Shown here: positions 29,201-38,400 of the stretch, piece by piece
Numbering within the stretch: the first letter of the stretch is position 1
Layout of the letters: each line of letters starts with the position of its first letter
Origin: Deltaproteobacteria bacterium
GTDB taxonomy: Bacteria; Myxococcota_A; Polyangia; DRWM01; JAAZOP01
Reading direction: 5' to 3'
Length of the DNA stretch: 63,879 bases
Assembly: GCA_016218815.1 (NCBI GenBank)
Contig: JACRCX010000009.1
Span: forward strand, 1 to 63,879
Program-made: the position numbers and the translations under genes
Notes under the pieces: generated by a model
What the model was told of the DNA's origin: nothing
Database searches by the model: none
What the model saw: only the letters and a program-made list of their open reading frames with translations

Positions 29201-29612
29201 AGAACCGCGGATGGCCCGCCCCCGGCGCCAGCACGCACGCCGACGGCGTCTCCGGATTGCCGTCCGCGTCCGCCTGCTCCACGCACTCGCCCGCCCAGAA
29301 CCGCCGGCACACGAAGCTCTCGTCCGTCACCGGCCCCAGAAGCGCGTCCTGCACCATCATCCAGCGCGTCCGCTTCGCCGGGTCGTTGCACAGCGGATCC
29401 GAGGAGATGCAGCACGGGACCTTGTGCTCGTGCTGCAGGTACTCCATCGACCCCGACGTATCCAGCAGCAACAGGACGTTGGGCGACGGCGAGAAGGTCG
29501 TCTCGAACGGCCCCGGCTGCGCCCGCGCCGCCGACGGCGCCAGCCCCAGCCCGGCGAGGATGACCACTGCCCCGACGCCCCAGACCCGGATGTTCGTGTT
29601 GTGCTTCGTCAT
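26283..29612 (-). CDS. pilY1: PilY1-like type IV pilus tip-associated protein
   Basis: The 1109-residue protein has a Sec signal (GLGLAPSAARA), then a von Willebrand A-like domain with the MIDAS start DTSGSM at about residue 51 and the later VVLITDGYPN. The C-terminal half is the PilY1 beta-propeller (VYTATNDGVLHAF, VLVGGYRQGGYGYYALDVTD, VFVGDDRGRIWRADL). The WxWxD-like repeats and terminal region suit a pilus tip adhesin that also primes pilus assembly. GGGGAGGAAGGG lies upstream of ATG. It is the last gene of the fimT/gspH-pilV-pilW-pilX-pilY1 cluster, the standard order for type IVa minor pilins. Cys-rich inserts (KVPCCISSDPLC) occur in the VWA domain. Confidence 0.93.
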   Translation of the reverse strand: MTKHNTNIRVWGVGAVVILAGLGLAPSAARAQPGPFETTFSPSPNVLLLLDTSGSMEYLQHEHKVPCCISSDPLCNDPAKRTRWMMVQDALLGPVTDESFVCRRFWAGECVEQADADGNPETPSACVLAPGAGHPRFFIPNGTTVPGTPWVIPQFQEYGKRDIPYGILERYRERVRFGAAFLDSLYGAQTNDIDSMYSYQNVYGEPRIYRGIQMDVGIRKEEDVANPQIFGGLVYWDGDDQPIGELNAEVRKEIEESFRYCGSPISAALEDVRDFFENNPVNKPGTLDRYAACRERSVVLITDGYPNSGEGNPYLTSQMAARALYTAFTLRVPLYVIGFSLCPGASSEGIEIRRILHDIACEGCPTGDARCLAPCDMIEANNTDELIAALDRVLFVSSGTGVTSRTLATTTNQVSADDPAVVVQYQFNTGLLPSSDVPWKGLLERTAYVCDATGEVKPGPASLYTDFGAQLDARADIRQLKTVTTPVTGPRNPPFVAPVALETFDTTNADLDAGELGCQGGECTDPAFVTDTVNYMHGRPGTARFGRRLADIYHASVAVAGRPNMEIPIVSYFKFQEDEWDRMQMVYTATNDGVLHAFRANNTTDASETGEEVWGYVPNYLLPKVHQQIETGHMTNLDLSPVVRDLRVFKGASTTALNDKWMTVLVGGYRQGGYGYYALDVTDPEDPELLWEITQDTDDIATVTDPADYRDMGLTYGTPFIGTAFVPDEDLSGGPQLGEVSVVIFSGGRHPDRPVDKTTDLYVVSTTSGRLIRKLTPRFPISYGCAGDCVAKPECCAQLITTPVGYGAIPGLVTTRVFVGDDRGRIWRADLASSDPAEWTLDLFYPHPDKPPADPTPAYLIGSQVTFPPAIALDRDNRLVIVYGTGDIDDTGRMDENYVVSVTERIEFDSGAGKYIGRAYHNWTLCPLDNGSTTCLDLDSIPRAQDKAMQDGEKLTGVPIVFNNTAYFSTFVPLSDPADACQMGEGRIWGVKFDYVDKAETDDVGDWSGLDEDGIIPGGTQHLFVAFDETYVAGLTVLQRPSCFDPSVGSPPMPGLGSSSHEVFEIVAQVSQRQPGGGQPAYQQVPSVTIRIPTPPIINYADSWGAVFE

Positions 29613-29627
29613 GGCCCTTCCTCCCCG

Positions 29628-30239
29628 CTACATCGTGCAGTCCGTCGGTCCGATCACGGTGGTGGCCCGCATCACCGCCCGCGAGTCCCGACGACCGGCG
29701 GGACCCGTGGTCGCCGCCAACTCCGCCGCCGACGTGAACGTGTACCGCCGGAAACAGAAGCTCACCCCCTGCGTCCCAGACACCGAATAGCCCGCCGAAT
29801 CCCCGTACTCGTACGGCCGGTTCACCAGCACGTCGTAGTCCGGCCGCAAGTCCGAGTAGCCCAGCGAACCCGGCAACACGCCCGTCTTGTCGATCAACGT
29901 CGCCGGCGCCCCCGCCACGCCCGTGTCGAACGACGCGCGCTCGAACGCATAGCTGTTGCGGCGCGTGCCCATCGTCATCCACTTGCGGTACATCGAATAG
30001 TTCAACGCGAACGTCCGCATCGAGACCATCGTCCCGATCTCCGAGACGTACGACGTCTGCTCCGCCGCCCGCAGGCTCCCCGACGTCGCCGTGTCCGTGC
30101 GCGTCCGCTCCATGATGATCGCCCCGATCAACGACAGCCCCAGCACCACCAAGAGCGTGATGATCAACACCAGCCCCGACTGCCCCCCCCCCTTCGCGCC
30201 CTTCGCATCCTTGGCGCCCTTTGCGCGAAATCCCATCAT
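29628..30239 (-). CDS. pilX: PilX-like minor pilin assembly protein
   Basis: After a Lys/Ala/Gly-rich N-terminal stretch, a single hydrophobic helix SGLVLIITLLVVLGLSLIGA spans residues about 21-40, followed by ERTRTDTATSGSLRAAEQ, as in PilX/PilX_N proteins. The mature part has 203 residues in total and ends with a CFRR and a final DCTM. The start is one of two adjacent ATGs; the outer one overlaps the pilW stop (ATGA). The basic N-terminal segment RAKGAKDAKGAKGGG is written by a degenerate CCCTTTGCG-type repeat and is unusual for a pilin-like protein. Confidence 0.85.
   Translation of the reverse strand: MMGFRAKGAKDAKGAKGGGQSGLVLIITLLVVLGLSLIGAIIMERTRTDTATSGSLRAAEQTSYVSEIGTMVSMRTFALNYSMYRKWMTMGTRRNSYAFERASFDTGVAGAPATLIDKTGVLPGSLGYSDLRPDYDVLVNRPYEYGDSAGYSVSGTQGVSFCFRRYTFTSAAELAATTGPAGRRDSRAVMRATTVIGPTDCTM
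30192..30229. repeat. Degenerate CCCTTCGCG/CCTTGGCG repeat inside pilX
   Basis: Four related units (CTTCGCGCC, CTTCGCATC, CTTGGCGCC, CTTTGCGCG) occur in the first codons of pilX and are translated as RAKGAKDAKGAKG. The 42-kb FG-GAP gene carries a similar tract in its own N-terminal codons. Confidence 0.7.
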
Positions 30240-31480
30240 GGACCTCCGCCCGCCGCCCCCGACGTGATCCCCAGGTTGGCGTACGAGATGTTCGGCATCT
30301 CGACCTCCGTCGTGTACGTCCGCACGTGCGCCGCCCCGAACGTCCTCGTGTCCACGTCGAACGACCGGATCCGCCCCGTCACCCCGCTCCGCGGCTGGTG
30401 CGCGAACTTCGGATCCTCCATCCTCGTCCGCACCGTCAGCCGCACGATTGCCGTCCGGATCGCCTCGGGCTGCGCCGTCGCCGTCCCGTCCGGCGGGTTC
30501 ACCGCCGCCCCGAGCTGGATCAACGTCGCCGTGTCCGCCGGCACGTTCGGATCCAGGCTCATGTCGAAGGCCGCCCCGCCCCCCCCCGCCGGCGGCTCCG
30601 CCACCCGGAACCAGATCTGCAGGTCCAACGCGTACGGCACCACGACCTCCCGCGACGCGTCGATCGACTGCCCGTCCTGGGTCACGAAGTACCGCACCAG
30701 GTCCGTGCGCCCCGCATCGGCCGGATCCACCTCGATCCGGTACCACACCCCGTTGACCACGTTCACCCTGCACCCCTCGCACCACCCCTCGATCCCGCAC
30801 GGCTGCGACGGGCTGAACTGGATCGGCGCCGGCAGGACGTTGATCGTATGGCTCGCGAACCCCGAGACCCCGTCGATGCGCGTGAACTGCGCGAAGCCGT
30901 GCCGGTTCACGATGCGCAGGAACGCCGTCGTCGGGAACAGCGCCCCGAACTCGTCATCGCTCAACGTCAACGGTGTCTGCGTCGCCGCATCGCCCGTGCT
31001 GGGATCCGGATACTGGATCAACGGCTGCAGCTCCACCGACCCGCGCGCCGAGTTGATCGTGTAGGCCAGGTACTCGTCCGTGTTGAGGTAGTTGCCATAG
31101 AGCACGACGTCGTCGGGGTTGATATTGGGGTTGGAGATGATGTTCGGCACCTGGCCGCCCGGCGCCATGGTGTCCCCCCGATCGAACACCGCGCCCCCCG
31201 CCCCCTGGTGGAAGACGACGGGGTGGATCTGGACCGTGCTGTTGGTGCAGACGTTCGGATCCACCCGGCTGTTCGGCGTCGCCAGGAAACCGGCCCGCTG
31301 GATGTCGCCCGCGATCAGCTCCATCCCCAGCCGCGCCCCAAGCTGCGCCTGGGAGATACGCGACTGCTCGCGCATCGAATACTGCACCGTCGAGTAGTAG
31401 TAGTAGATGCCCGCCAGCGCCACGCTGGCCACCACGATCGACACCAGCAGCTCGACGATCGTGAAGCCCCGCCGCCTCAT
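30236..31480 (-). CDS. pilW: PilW-like minor pilin
   Basis: MRRRGFTIVELLVSIVVASV is a textbook type III (prepilin) signal: basic leader, Gly before the cleavage site, Phe+1 and Glu+5. The remaining ~400 residues form a large pilin-type globular domain with FGAAHVRTYTTEVEM near the end, typical of PilW proteins in Gram-negative type IVa systems. Four Cys occur (CGIEGWCEGC). Start and stop both overlap their neighbours by four bases, so it is translated from a polycistronic mRNA. It should be processed by a PilD peptidase encoded elsewhere. Confidence 0.92.
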   Translation of the reverse strand: MRRRGFTIVELLVSIVVASVALAGIYYYYSTVQYSMREQSRISQAQLGARLGMELIAGDIQRAGFLATPNSRVDPNVCTNSTVQIHPVVFHQGAGGAVFDRGDTMAPGGQVPNIISNPNINPDDVVLYGNYLNTDEYLAYTINSARGSVELQPLIQYPDPSTGDAATQTPLTLSDDEFGALFPTTAFLRIVNRHGFAQFTRIDGVSGFASHTINVLPAPIQFSPSQPCGIEGWCEGCRVNVVNGVWYRIEVDPADAGRTDLVRYFVTQDGQSIDASREVVVPYALDLQIWFRVAEPPAGGGGAAFDMSLDPNVPADTATLIQLGAAVNPPDGTATAQPEAIRTAIVRLTVRTRMEDPKFAHQPRSGVTGRIRSFDVDTRTFGAAHVRTYTTEVEMPNISYANLGITSGAAGGGP

Positions 31481-32109
31481 GGCGTCACCGCGTTCTGCCA
31501 CAGCGTCGAGGCGAGCTGGACGAGGTGGACCTTGCTCAGGTCGGGGTCGCTGCCCGCCATCATCCCGATCGCCGGACACGTCTGCGCGACCGGGGTCAGC
31601 GAACCGTGGTTCGCCCCCTCCTTGAACCACAAGACCCGCACCTCCATCCGGAGCACCTCGTCCGGGATCAACACCGTCAGCCGGTACTGCACGCAGTACT
31701 CGGCGAAATCGCACGCGCCACCCGTGGGACAAACCTCCAGGTAGCGGTTGAGCGGCTGCGCCGGGACCGGTCGGTTGGGCATGATCGGCAGGGCCAACCA
31801 CCCCGTGGTCGTGTTCGCCGTCGCCAGGCCGGGCGCGATCGGCGCCAACAGCGGCGTCCGCGCCGCCGTCAGGCTGGTCGCACCCTGGTTCCACAACCGC
31901 GACTCCGCCCGCGCGCTCTCCAGCCAGAAGTCGCCGACATAGGTCGCCGAAGTGATGTCGTTGGAGTCCGCGTTGCTCCGCATCAACGCGTGCTCGAAAG
32001 CCAGCAGCCCCAGCGCCGCCGCGGAGAAGATGACGATCGACATCATGATCTCGATCATCGTAAAGCCGCCGGCGGCCCGCGGCGCCGGACGATGCCCCGT
32101 CGCGCTCAT
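31477..32109 (-). CDS. pilV: PilV-like minor pilin
   Basis: The product has 210 residues with a prepilin motif GGFTMIEIMMSIVIFSAAAL after a 16-residue leader. The mature domain has the PilV spacing, with an internal ALMRSNADSNDITSATY segment and four Cys (VCPTGGACDFAEYC). ATGA overlaps on both sides tie it to fimT/gspH upstream and pilW downstream. The leader is longer than usual (MSATGHRPAPRAAGG), but no internal start fits better. Confidence 0.88.
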   Translation of the reverse strand: MSATGHRPAPRAAGGFTMIEIMMSIVIFSAAALGLLAFEHALMRSNADSNDITSATYVGDFWLESARAESRLWNQGATSLTAARTPLLAPIAPGLATANTTTGWLALPIMPNRPVPAQPLNRYLEVCPTGGACDFAEYCVQYRLTVLIPDEVLRMEVRVLWFKEGANHGSLTPVAQTCPAIGMMAGSDPDLSKVHLVQLASTLWQNAVTP

Positions 32110-32804
32110 CGCAGGTCCTCCACGATCCCGCCCTGCGGGACGTAAACGATCTTCGTCACCCCGACCGGCGTGCTGCACGCCGGCGGACGGCACTCGTAGC
32201 GGTCCAGCGTCAGCCGGATGCCGCCGACCACCGGGACCCACCCCAGCCCGCCCGCCTGCCGGAGCAGCCGCCCGCGGCTGTTCATGCACAACACGACGTC
32301 GTCCTGCGCCGTCCAGGCACCCCCCGCCTCCTCCTGGATCGCCGTCAGCACCACGCCCGTCTCCAGATAGCCGCCCCAGGCGATGTTCTCGCCCGTCAAC
32401 GCCACCCCCACCACGCCGCACCGGTACTGCTGCGACGCCACCCACGTGCCGCACGGGTTGGCCGGATTGCTCTCCGCCGCGTCCGGCGTCAACGGATCCG
32501 TGGCGATGCGGTCGAACCCGGTGCAGCTCGTGTCCGGACTCTCGTCGACCCGGATGTTGAACGTCGTGTCCGTCGCCGCACGGTGCAGGATGATGCGGTG
32601 CGCCGCGTTGGTGCGCAGCGCGCGCGCGCGCGCCGAGGCGAACGCGTTGCTCACCGCCGTGGCCGCCGCGACCACGCGGTCCGTCCGCTCGCGACCCGAG
32701 AAGACCGGCACCGCGATGGTCGCCATCACCGAGACGATCACCACCACGATCATCAGCTCCACGACGGAAAAACCGCCGCCGCCGCCGCTGCTCTTCCTCC
32801 CCAT
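32106..32804 (-). CDS. FimT/GspH-like minor pilin
   Basis: The start at MGRKSSGGGGG is supported by GGGAGG six nt upstream; an ATG eight codons earlier lacks one. A prepilin motif GGFSVVELMIVVVIVSVM leads into a FimT/GspH-type domain with TAVSNAFASARARALRTNA as the typical second helix region. 232 residues. It is first in the minor pilin operon, where FimT/GspH is usually found, and is 31 nt after the Cys-rich gene upstream, which could make that gene part of the same transcript. Confidence 0.9.
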   Translation of the reverse strand: MGRKSSGGGGGFSVVELMIVVVIVSVMATIAVPVFSGRERTDRVVAAATAVSNAFASARARALRTNAAHRIILHRAATDTTFNIRVDESPDTSCTGFDRIATDPLTPDAAESNPANPCGTWVASQQYRCGVVGVALTGENIAWGGYLETGVVLTAIQEEAGGAWTAQDDVVLCMNSRGRLLRQAGGLGWVPVVGGIRLTLDRYECRPPACSTPVGVTKIVYVPQGGIVEDLR

Positions 32805-32835
32805 GATCGCCTCCCTGCGCCCCATCACCCCAACC

Positions 32836-33810
32836 TCACGGCGTCACGCAGACCCCGTCCCTGCACACCTCGTAGTCCCCGCAGATGCTCGCGGCGGAGG
32901 AACAGGAGCCGCAGTAGTCGTGCTCGGTCATGATGTTCGCGCACGTCATCCGATCCGCGAACAAATCCGGACAGCACGCGTAGCCCGTCGCCGTGCAGTC
33001 CAGGTCGCACTCCCCGCAGTTCAGCTCGTTCGACGCCACGCACGAACCGTGGCAGAAAAGGTCGCCCATGGCGCAGGGCGTCGGCAGGCAGTGGCCGCCC
33101 ACACACCACTCCAGGTTCCCGCACGGCGCGTCGCACGCCCCGCAGTGGTCGATGTCCGTCATCAGGTCGGCACAGGCACGCCCGCAGGCCGTCGTGCCGG
33201 ACGAGCAGGCGTCCACGCAGTCGCCGCCCTCGCAGAGCTGTGGGCTCGTGCAGAGATCGCCGCAGCCCCCGCAGTTGTCGGGGTCGCTCATCTGGTCGAC
33301 GCACGCGTCCCCGCATGCCAGCCCCGCGCCGGAACAGTCCAGCACGCAGAACCCGCCCGTGCAGGTCTGCACGTCGGTGCACGCCGTCTCGCAGTCGCCG
33401 CAGTGCAGGTCGTCCGTCTGCCAGTCGACGCACTCCGTCCCGCACAGCCGCAGCGGCAGGTCGCAGGATACGCCCTCGTCCCCGCCCTCCGGCACCTCGG
33501 CATCCCCGTCGGGCTCGACGTCGCCCTCCCCGCCGCCCTCGACCTCGGGCTCGACGTCCGCATCCGCATCCGCATCCGCGTCCGCGTCCGCATCGGCATC
33601 CGCGCCGCCGTCCGCGTCCGCGCCGCAGCCGGGGATCGGCTCGCAGCTTCCCCGCACGCACTGCTGGCAGGTACTGCAGTCGCTGCTTCGCTCGCACTCG
33701 TCGCTGCAGTCGATCGACGCCAACAACATCATCGCGAGCGCCGCCCCGGCCACCAGCCCCACCCGGAACGCCGTCCCGCTCCACGTACCCGCCATCCGTC
33801 CCTGACTCAT
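32836..33810 (-). CDS. Cys-rich secreted protein with Asp/Ala spacer, upstream of minor pilins
   Basis: The N-terminal hydrophobic stretch (VGLVAGAALAMMLLASIDC) is followed by CSDECERSSDCSTC, the same module as in the lipoproteins at 20051 and 33878. The residue before the first Cys is Asp, a poor lipobox position, so a lipid anchor is less certain. Residues about 65-90 alternate Asp and Ala. Then come six Cys units of the type CGDACVDQMSDPDNCGGCG and CVDWQTDDLHCGDC, which resemble repeats often mis-annotated as 'tryptophan synthase alpha chain-like' in myxobacteria. 324 residues. ATG at 33810 or, with AGGGACGG upstream, 33795. Confidence 0.7.
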   Translation of the reverse strand: MSQGRMAGTWSGTAFRVGLVAGAALAMMLLASIDCSDECERSSDCSTCQQCVRGSCEPIPGCGADADGGADADADADADADADADVEPEVEGGGEGDVEPDGDAEVPEGGDEGVSCDLPLRLCGTECVDWQTDDLHCGDCETACTDVQTCTGGFCVLDCSGAGLACGDACVDQMSDPDNCGGCGDLCTSPQLCEGGDCVDACSSGTTACGRACADLMTDIDHCGACDAPCGNLEWCVGGHCLPTPCAMGDLFCHGSCVASNELNCGECDLDCTATGYACCPDLFADRMTCANIMTEHDYCGSCSSAASICGDYEVCRDGVCVTP

Positions 33811-33877
33811 TTCTCAACGACCTCCTGCAAGTCCCCCAACCGTCCTTCCACGCGCCTCTCGCGCCTCCCCGCACTCC

Positions 33878-35407
33878 CTACCGGCAGGTGGCGCTCAACC
33901 GGAACGCGCCGCGCCCGCCGCTCCGGCCATCGACCACCACGTAGTAGGTCCGCCCGCCCGTCACCGTCGCCGTCACCGTCGTTCCCGTTCCGGTCGAGGC
34001 CAGGCACGACGTCGCCGTGCAATGGTCGGAGAGGATCAGCGCCGCCGGCGTGCCGCTGAACCCGGACGACGTCAGCAAGACCTCCAGCGTCGTGTCTCCC
34101 GCCGGAACCGCGACCGCGTAGACCCGCTCGCCGCCGTCATAGCCGCTGCCGCATGTGCTGCCGTAGCTCGTGACGTCGTTCGGACCGGTCGCCGTGCTGT
34201 CGCGTACCTCTCCGCCGCACGCCAGTGCCGGCGGCGTCGGCCGCGGCGAGACCGCGTTGCAGGTCCCCCGGTCGCAGGTCGTCATCTCGCACAGGCTGCC
34301 GTCGCTGCACGGCGCATCGGTGCCCGCGGCGCAGAAGATCATGCTGCCCAGACCCTCGGCGCACATGCGATTCGTGGAGCCGACACACGGCACGCCGGTG
34401 TCCGTACACGCGGTGCCGGGCGCCGCGGACGCGTACGAACAGACGAAGCCGCCACCCGTCGGCGTGCAGATTCCGGTCTGGCAGCTCACGAAGGAAACGC
34501 AGACCGGATAGGGATCCCTCACGCACACGCCCGCACCGCAGACGTCGGTGCCGTTGCAGACGTCGCCGTCATCGCAGTTGGTCCCGTCCACCGCCGTCGT
34601 CGTGCTGCACGCGTGCGTGCTCTCGTCACACGAACTGAACGTGCAAATGCCGTCACCCGCCGGGCACGGCGATCCACTGCTCTCGCAGAACCCGGACACG
34701 CAATGCTCGCTCCCGTCGCAGTAGATCCCGTTGTCGCAGGCCGTCCCGTCCGGCGCCGGATCGGTGCGGCAACTGTCGGTGCCCTCGTCGCACCCTCCGC
34801 TCAGGCAGGCCGGTCCGCCCCCGCAGGGATCGCCCGCGGAAACGCAAGAGCCGCTCTGGCAGGACTCGAATCCGTCGCAGAACAGGCCGTTGCTGCACGG
34901 CATGCCGTCGACCAGCGCAAGATGCCGGCAGATGCCCTCGGCCGCCAGACACTCGTCCGCCGTGCACGGGTTGTCGTCCGCGCACTCCTCGTGCGTCGTG
35001 CAACCCCCGCCGTCGGCATCGGCGTCGGCATCGGCGTCGGCATCCGCGTCGGCCCCCGTTCCGTCGTCGTCCGCGTCCGCATCGGGCCCGGCGCCGTCGT
35101 CGGCGTCGGCCCCCGTTCCGTCGTCGTCCGCGTCCGCATCGGGCCCGGCGCCGTCGTCGGCGTCGGCCCCCGTTCCGTCGTCGTCCGCGTCCGCATCGGG
35201 CCCGGTGCCGTCGTCGGCGTCAGCCCCCGTCCCGTCGTCGCCGATCGCATCCGGTACCTCGAAAACGACGCACGAGCCCGACTGGCACATCTGCCCGGCC
35301 GGGCAGTCGGACGAATGCTTGCACTCGTCCGAGCAACCGACTGCCAGAACGGCGACGGCGAAGAGCGGGAGGACGGCCAGGAGCACTCCGTGGTTGATGC
35401 GCTTCAT
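33878..35407 (-). CDS. Cys-rich lipoprotein with 19-residue acidic tandem repeats and PPC-like tail
   Basis: AGGAGGTGA five nt before the ATG fixes the start. MKRINHGVLLAVLPLFAVAV ends in lipobox AVGC. The mature protein begins CSDECKHSSDCPAGQMC. Residues about 50-130 are an acidic spacer containing three near-identical 19-residue units built on DDDGTGADADDG. Cys modules of the NPCTADECLAAEGICRH type follow, then a C-terminal PPC-like domain (DTTLEVLLTSSGF, TGGRTYYVVVDG). 509 residues. It follows the giant paralogue at 35424-39392, just as the 20051 gene follows the other giant. Confidence 0.8.
   Translation of the reverse strand: MKRINHGVLLAVLPLFAVAVLAVGCSDECKHSSDCPAGQMCQSGSCVVFEVPDAIGDDGTGADADDGTGPDADADDDGTGADADDGAGPDADADDDGTGADADDGAGPDADADDDGTGADADADADADADADGGGCTTHEECADDNPCTADECLAAEGICRHLALVDGMPCSNGLFCDGFESCQSGSCVSAGDPCGGGPACLSGGCDEGTDSCRTDPAPDGTACDNGIYCDGSEHCVSGFCESSGSPCPAGDGICTFSSCDESTHACSTTTAVDGTNCDDGDVCNGTDVCGAGVCVRDPYPVCVSFVSCQTGICTPTGGGFVCSYASAAPGTACTDTGVPCVGSTNRMCAEGLGSMIFCAAGTDAPCSDGSLCEMTTCDRGTCNAVSPRPTPPALACGGEVRDSTATGPNDVTSYGSTCGSGYDGGERVYAVAVPAGDTTLEVLLTSSGFSGTPAALILSDHCTATSCLASTGTGTTVTATVTGGRTYYVVVDGRSGGRGAFRLSATCR
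35051..35221. repeat. Three 57-bp perfect tandem repeats in the acidic spacer
   Basis: Units start at 35051, 35108 and 35165; the third differs by a single base. The unit is a multiple of three, so copy-number change alters spacer length by 19 residues without frameshift. The near-perfect identity means recent expansion. Confidence 0.95.
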
Positions 35408-35423
35408 CGTGTCACCTCCTGCC

Positions 35424-38400
35424 CTACCTAAGGTTGACGGCGCCGCCGATGACGTTGCTCGTCCCGGAAACCCCGACGATCCCGTAGTTCGCCGCGGCCC
35501 AGCCGCTGTTGCCGGTGATGTTGCGGTAGATGAACGAGAATCGACCATCGATGTACAGGATCGCCTGGATGTCGACGTCGCCGCCCCAACCGTTGTAGTA
35601 CCCGTTGTTCTCCCAGGAGACGACGGTCGCGGTGATCGTCTCCCCCGTCGGCGCTACCACCGGAGCGACCTGCCGGCTGATCATGCCCATCGTGCCGGAA
35701 CACGAGCCGAAACCCCAATCGGAGCACATGATGAGGTCGGTCCAGAGGACGGAGAGGATCGGCTCGTACGTCACGTACATCTCGGTCACGTCCGCCGTGT
35801 AGTCCGCACACCAGTAGTCGAAGCACAGGCCGGCGCAGTCGGCCGGGTTGTTGGAAAGCCGGATGCGGCCGTTGCTGTCCACGACCATCCGCGTGTAGAA
35901 GGCCTCGCCCCAGCGGAAGTTGAAGCCGATGGGGTAGTTCACCGAACAGTCGTCGAAGTTCGGCGGCACCGTCAGCCGCTCCCACACCACGTTCCCCGCG
36001 GCGCCGCCGGGTGCCGCAACCCAGTTGCACCCCGGCAGGACGCTCCACGTGGCGGTGTACCCGTTGCCCGCCGCCCCGGTGGGCGTGAAGTCGATACGCG
36101 TACACTGCAGGTCGAAGTTGCCGCCACCCGAACTCGCCGGCCGCAGGTTCGGGAAGTACTCGTACAAGCCGTTGAACTGCGCCACCGCCGGCTGCGCCGT
36201 CAGCTCGTACTGCCCGCGCCCGCCGGCCGCCGCCCCGAGCGCCACCCAGTACTCGCGCGTGCCCGCGCCGGAGCCCAGCACGATGCTCGCGGGTCCCCAG
36301 CCGGGATAGGCGCTGCAACCGGCTCCGCCCGCATCGGTACAGTTGGCGATCGATGCATCGGGACCCAGGAACTGGATCACGCCGTCGAACGGGTTGGTTG
36401 CCGCGTTGCCGTCGTACAGGATCGCCAACTCGTCGTAGTAGAAGTGGATCGGCGGCGTCGCCGGCGTCGAAACGCGGAACGTCGCCTCGCCGTCCACCGT
36501 GCCTCCGGCGCTGACGAGGCACGAGCCGGCAACCGTGTAGTTCCAGGTCGCACAAGAGGAGCTGTATGTCGATGCGCAGATGTTCACCGGGCCTGTGCAG
36601 GTCGCCGTACACGTGATCTCCGAGCCCAGACCGCACCAGTCGTCGTTGGAGAGGTTGCAGCAGCCCGTGAGGCGAAGGTACGTGTCCCCCGAGAAACTGC
36701 CGCACGTCGAGATGACGTAGCTGTTGCCCGCCACCGCGTTGAACGAGTAGCTCGCCAGGCACGTCCCGCCGCTGCCGCCGCTGCAACCGCTGCCGGAGAA
36801 CGGCCCGCCGCACGGCCCGTAGACCGGCCCCGTACCACAGGTGTGCGTCAGCGCCGCGATGTCCCCATACCCCGTGTTGTTCCCACGCCAACGCACCTGC
36901 TGCGCCGCCGCCGGCTGCGCCCCGGGGAACACGTTCGGCGACGCGTGATAGGCGTTCGTGCCCGCACACGAGTTGTTGTTGTGGCTCTCCCGCGCCACCG
37001 CCGTGTTGATCGTCCCCCGTGCCGCCCCCGAACCGTCCGACATCACCGACGTCGTCTGCGAGAAGCCGACCGGCACCGGATTGACCACCACCACGCCGCT
37101 GTTCGCCGGCAGCCCGTTGCAGGCCGTACCGGCATAGTTCGTGCCCACGAACCCCGTGGAACAGTCGTTGTTGCAACGCCACTCGGCCCCCAACGAACCG
37201 TCGCCGCACGTCGAGCGCGCGTAGACGAACGGATCCGGGTGCGGCGTCGCGCCGGCCGAACGCTCCGACGTCCGGTAGTGGTAGAGCTGGTAGTCCGCCG
37301 GCGTCGTGAACGAGTACCCGTACACGATGTCGTTGGCGGAAGCGGCGCCCCCGCCACAGCCCCCCGGCGCGTTCTGGTAGTCCGCGTTGGCGCAGAACGT
37401 GTCGCCGTCCGCGCTGCCGCCCACCGGGATCACGACGCTCCCGCCGCAGAGGTCGTTGACCGGAGCGCCCGCGGGCGACCACGCCGATGTGCTCGTCGCC
37501 GTCCAGCAACGCTGGCAGGAGTTCACCGGGTTCAGGTCCCCGTTGTTGTAGCACACGCCGGCGATGAGGCACGTGCCGGCGTTGAGCGCCGCCGTGCAGG
37601 TGTCGCTGGCCTCGATGCACGTGTCGGTCGTGCACCACAAACCGTCGTTGCACGGCATCAGGCCGCCGATGCACGTGCCGCCGCCGTTGCAGGTGTCGCT
37701 GCCGTCGCAGAACAGGCCGTTGTCGCACGAGAACCCGGCCGGCCGGAATCCGTTGCCCGGACACGCCGCCGCCGACCCCGTGCAGTACTCCGCCACGTCA
37801 CACGGTCCCGCCGCGGCCCGGCACAACGTGCTGCTCGGCGAGAACACGTCGGCCGGACACGTGGCCGACGAACCCGTGCAGTACTCGGCAACGTCGCAGC
37901 CTCCCGCTGCCACCGAACGGCACAGGTACGACGACGGACGGAAGCCGGCGCCCGGGCAGACCGTCGTCGAGCCGTCGCAGAACCCGTCCATCGAACAGGC
38001 CCCCGCCGCGCCGGCACAGAACGTCCCCGCGGCCGCCGGCGAGCAGTTGTCCAGGATCTCGTTGCACCCGCCGACGCATCCCGCGATCGGACAGCGCGCG
38101 CCCGCACCCGTGCACGCCCCCGCGTTGCACGTGTCGGTCAGCGTGCAATACTGCCCGTCGTTGCACCCCGTCCCGGCCGGCTTGTTCGACCACGCCGTCC
38201 GGCTCGTCGCCGGATCACACCACTGGCACTGGTTCGCCGGATTCGTCGCCCCCGCCGCATAGCAGGCCCCGCCAATCCGGCAGCCGGCCGCCACGTCGCA
38301 CAGGTCCACGACCTCGTTGCACGCCTCGCAGGCCAGCGTGCACGGGTTCGAACCCGGCAGGCAGGTCCCGGCCGCATTGCACACCTCGGGACCGTCGCAC

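Noticed and set aside
35051..35221. CRISPR or satellite
   Set aside because: Direct 57-bp repeats without spacers inside an intact lipoprotein gene; explained as coding repeats.
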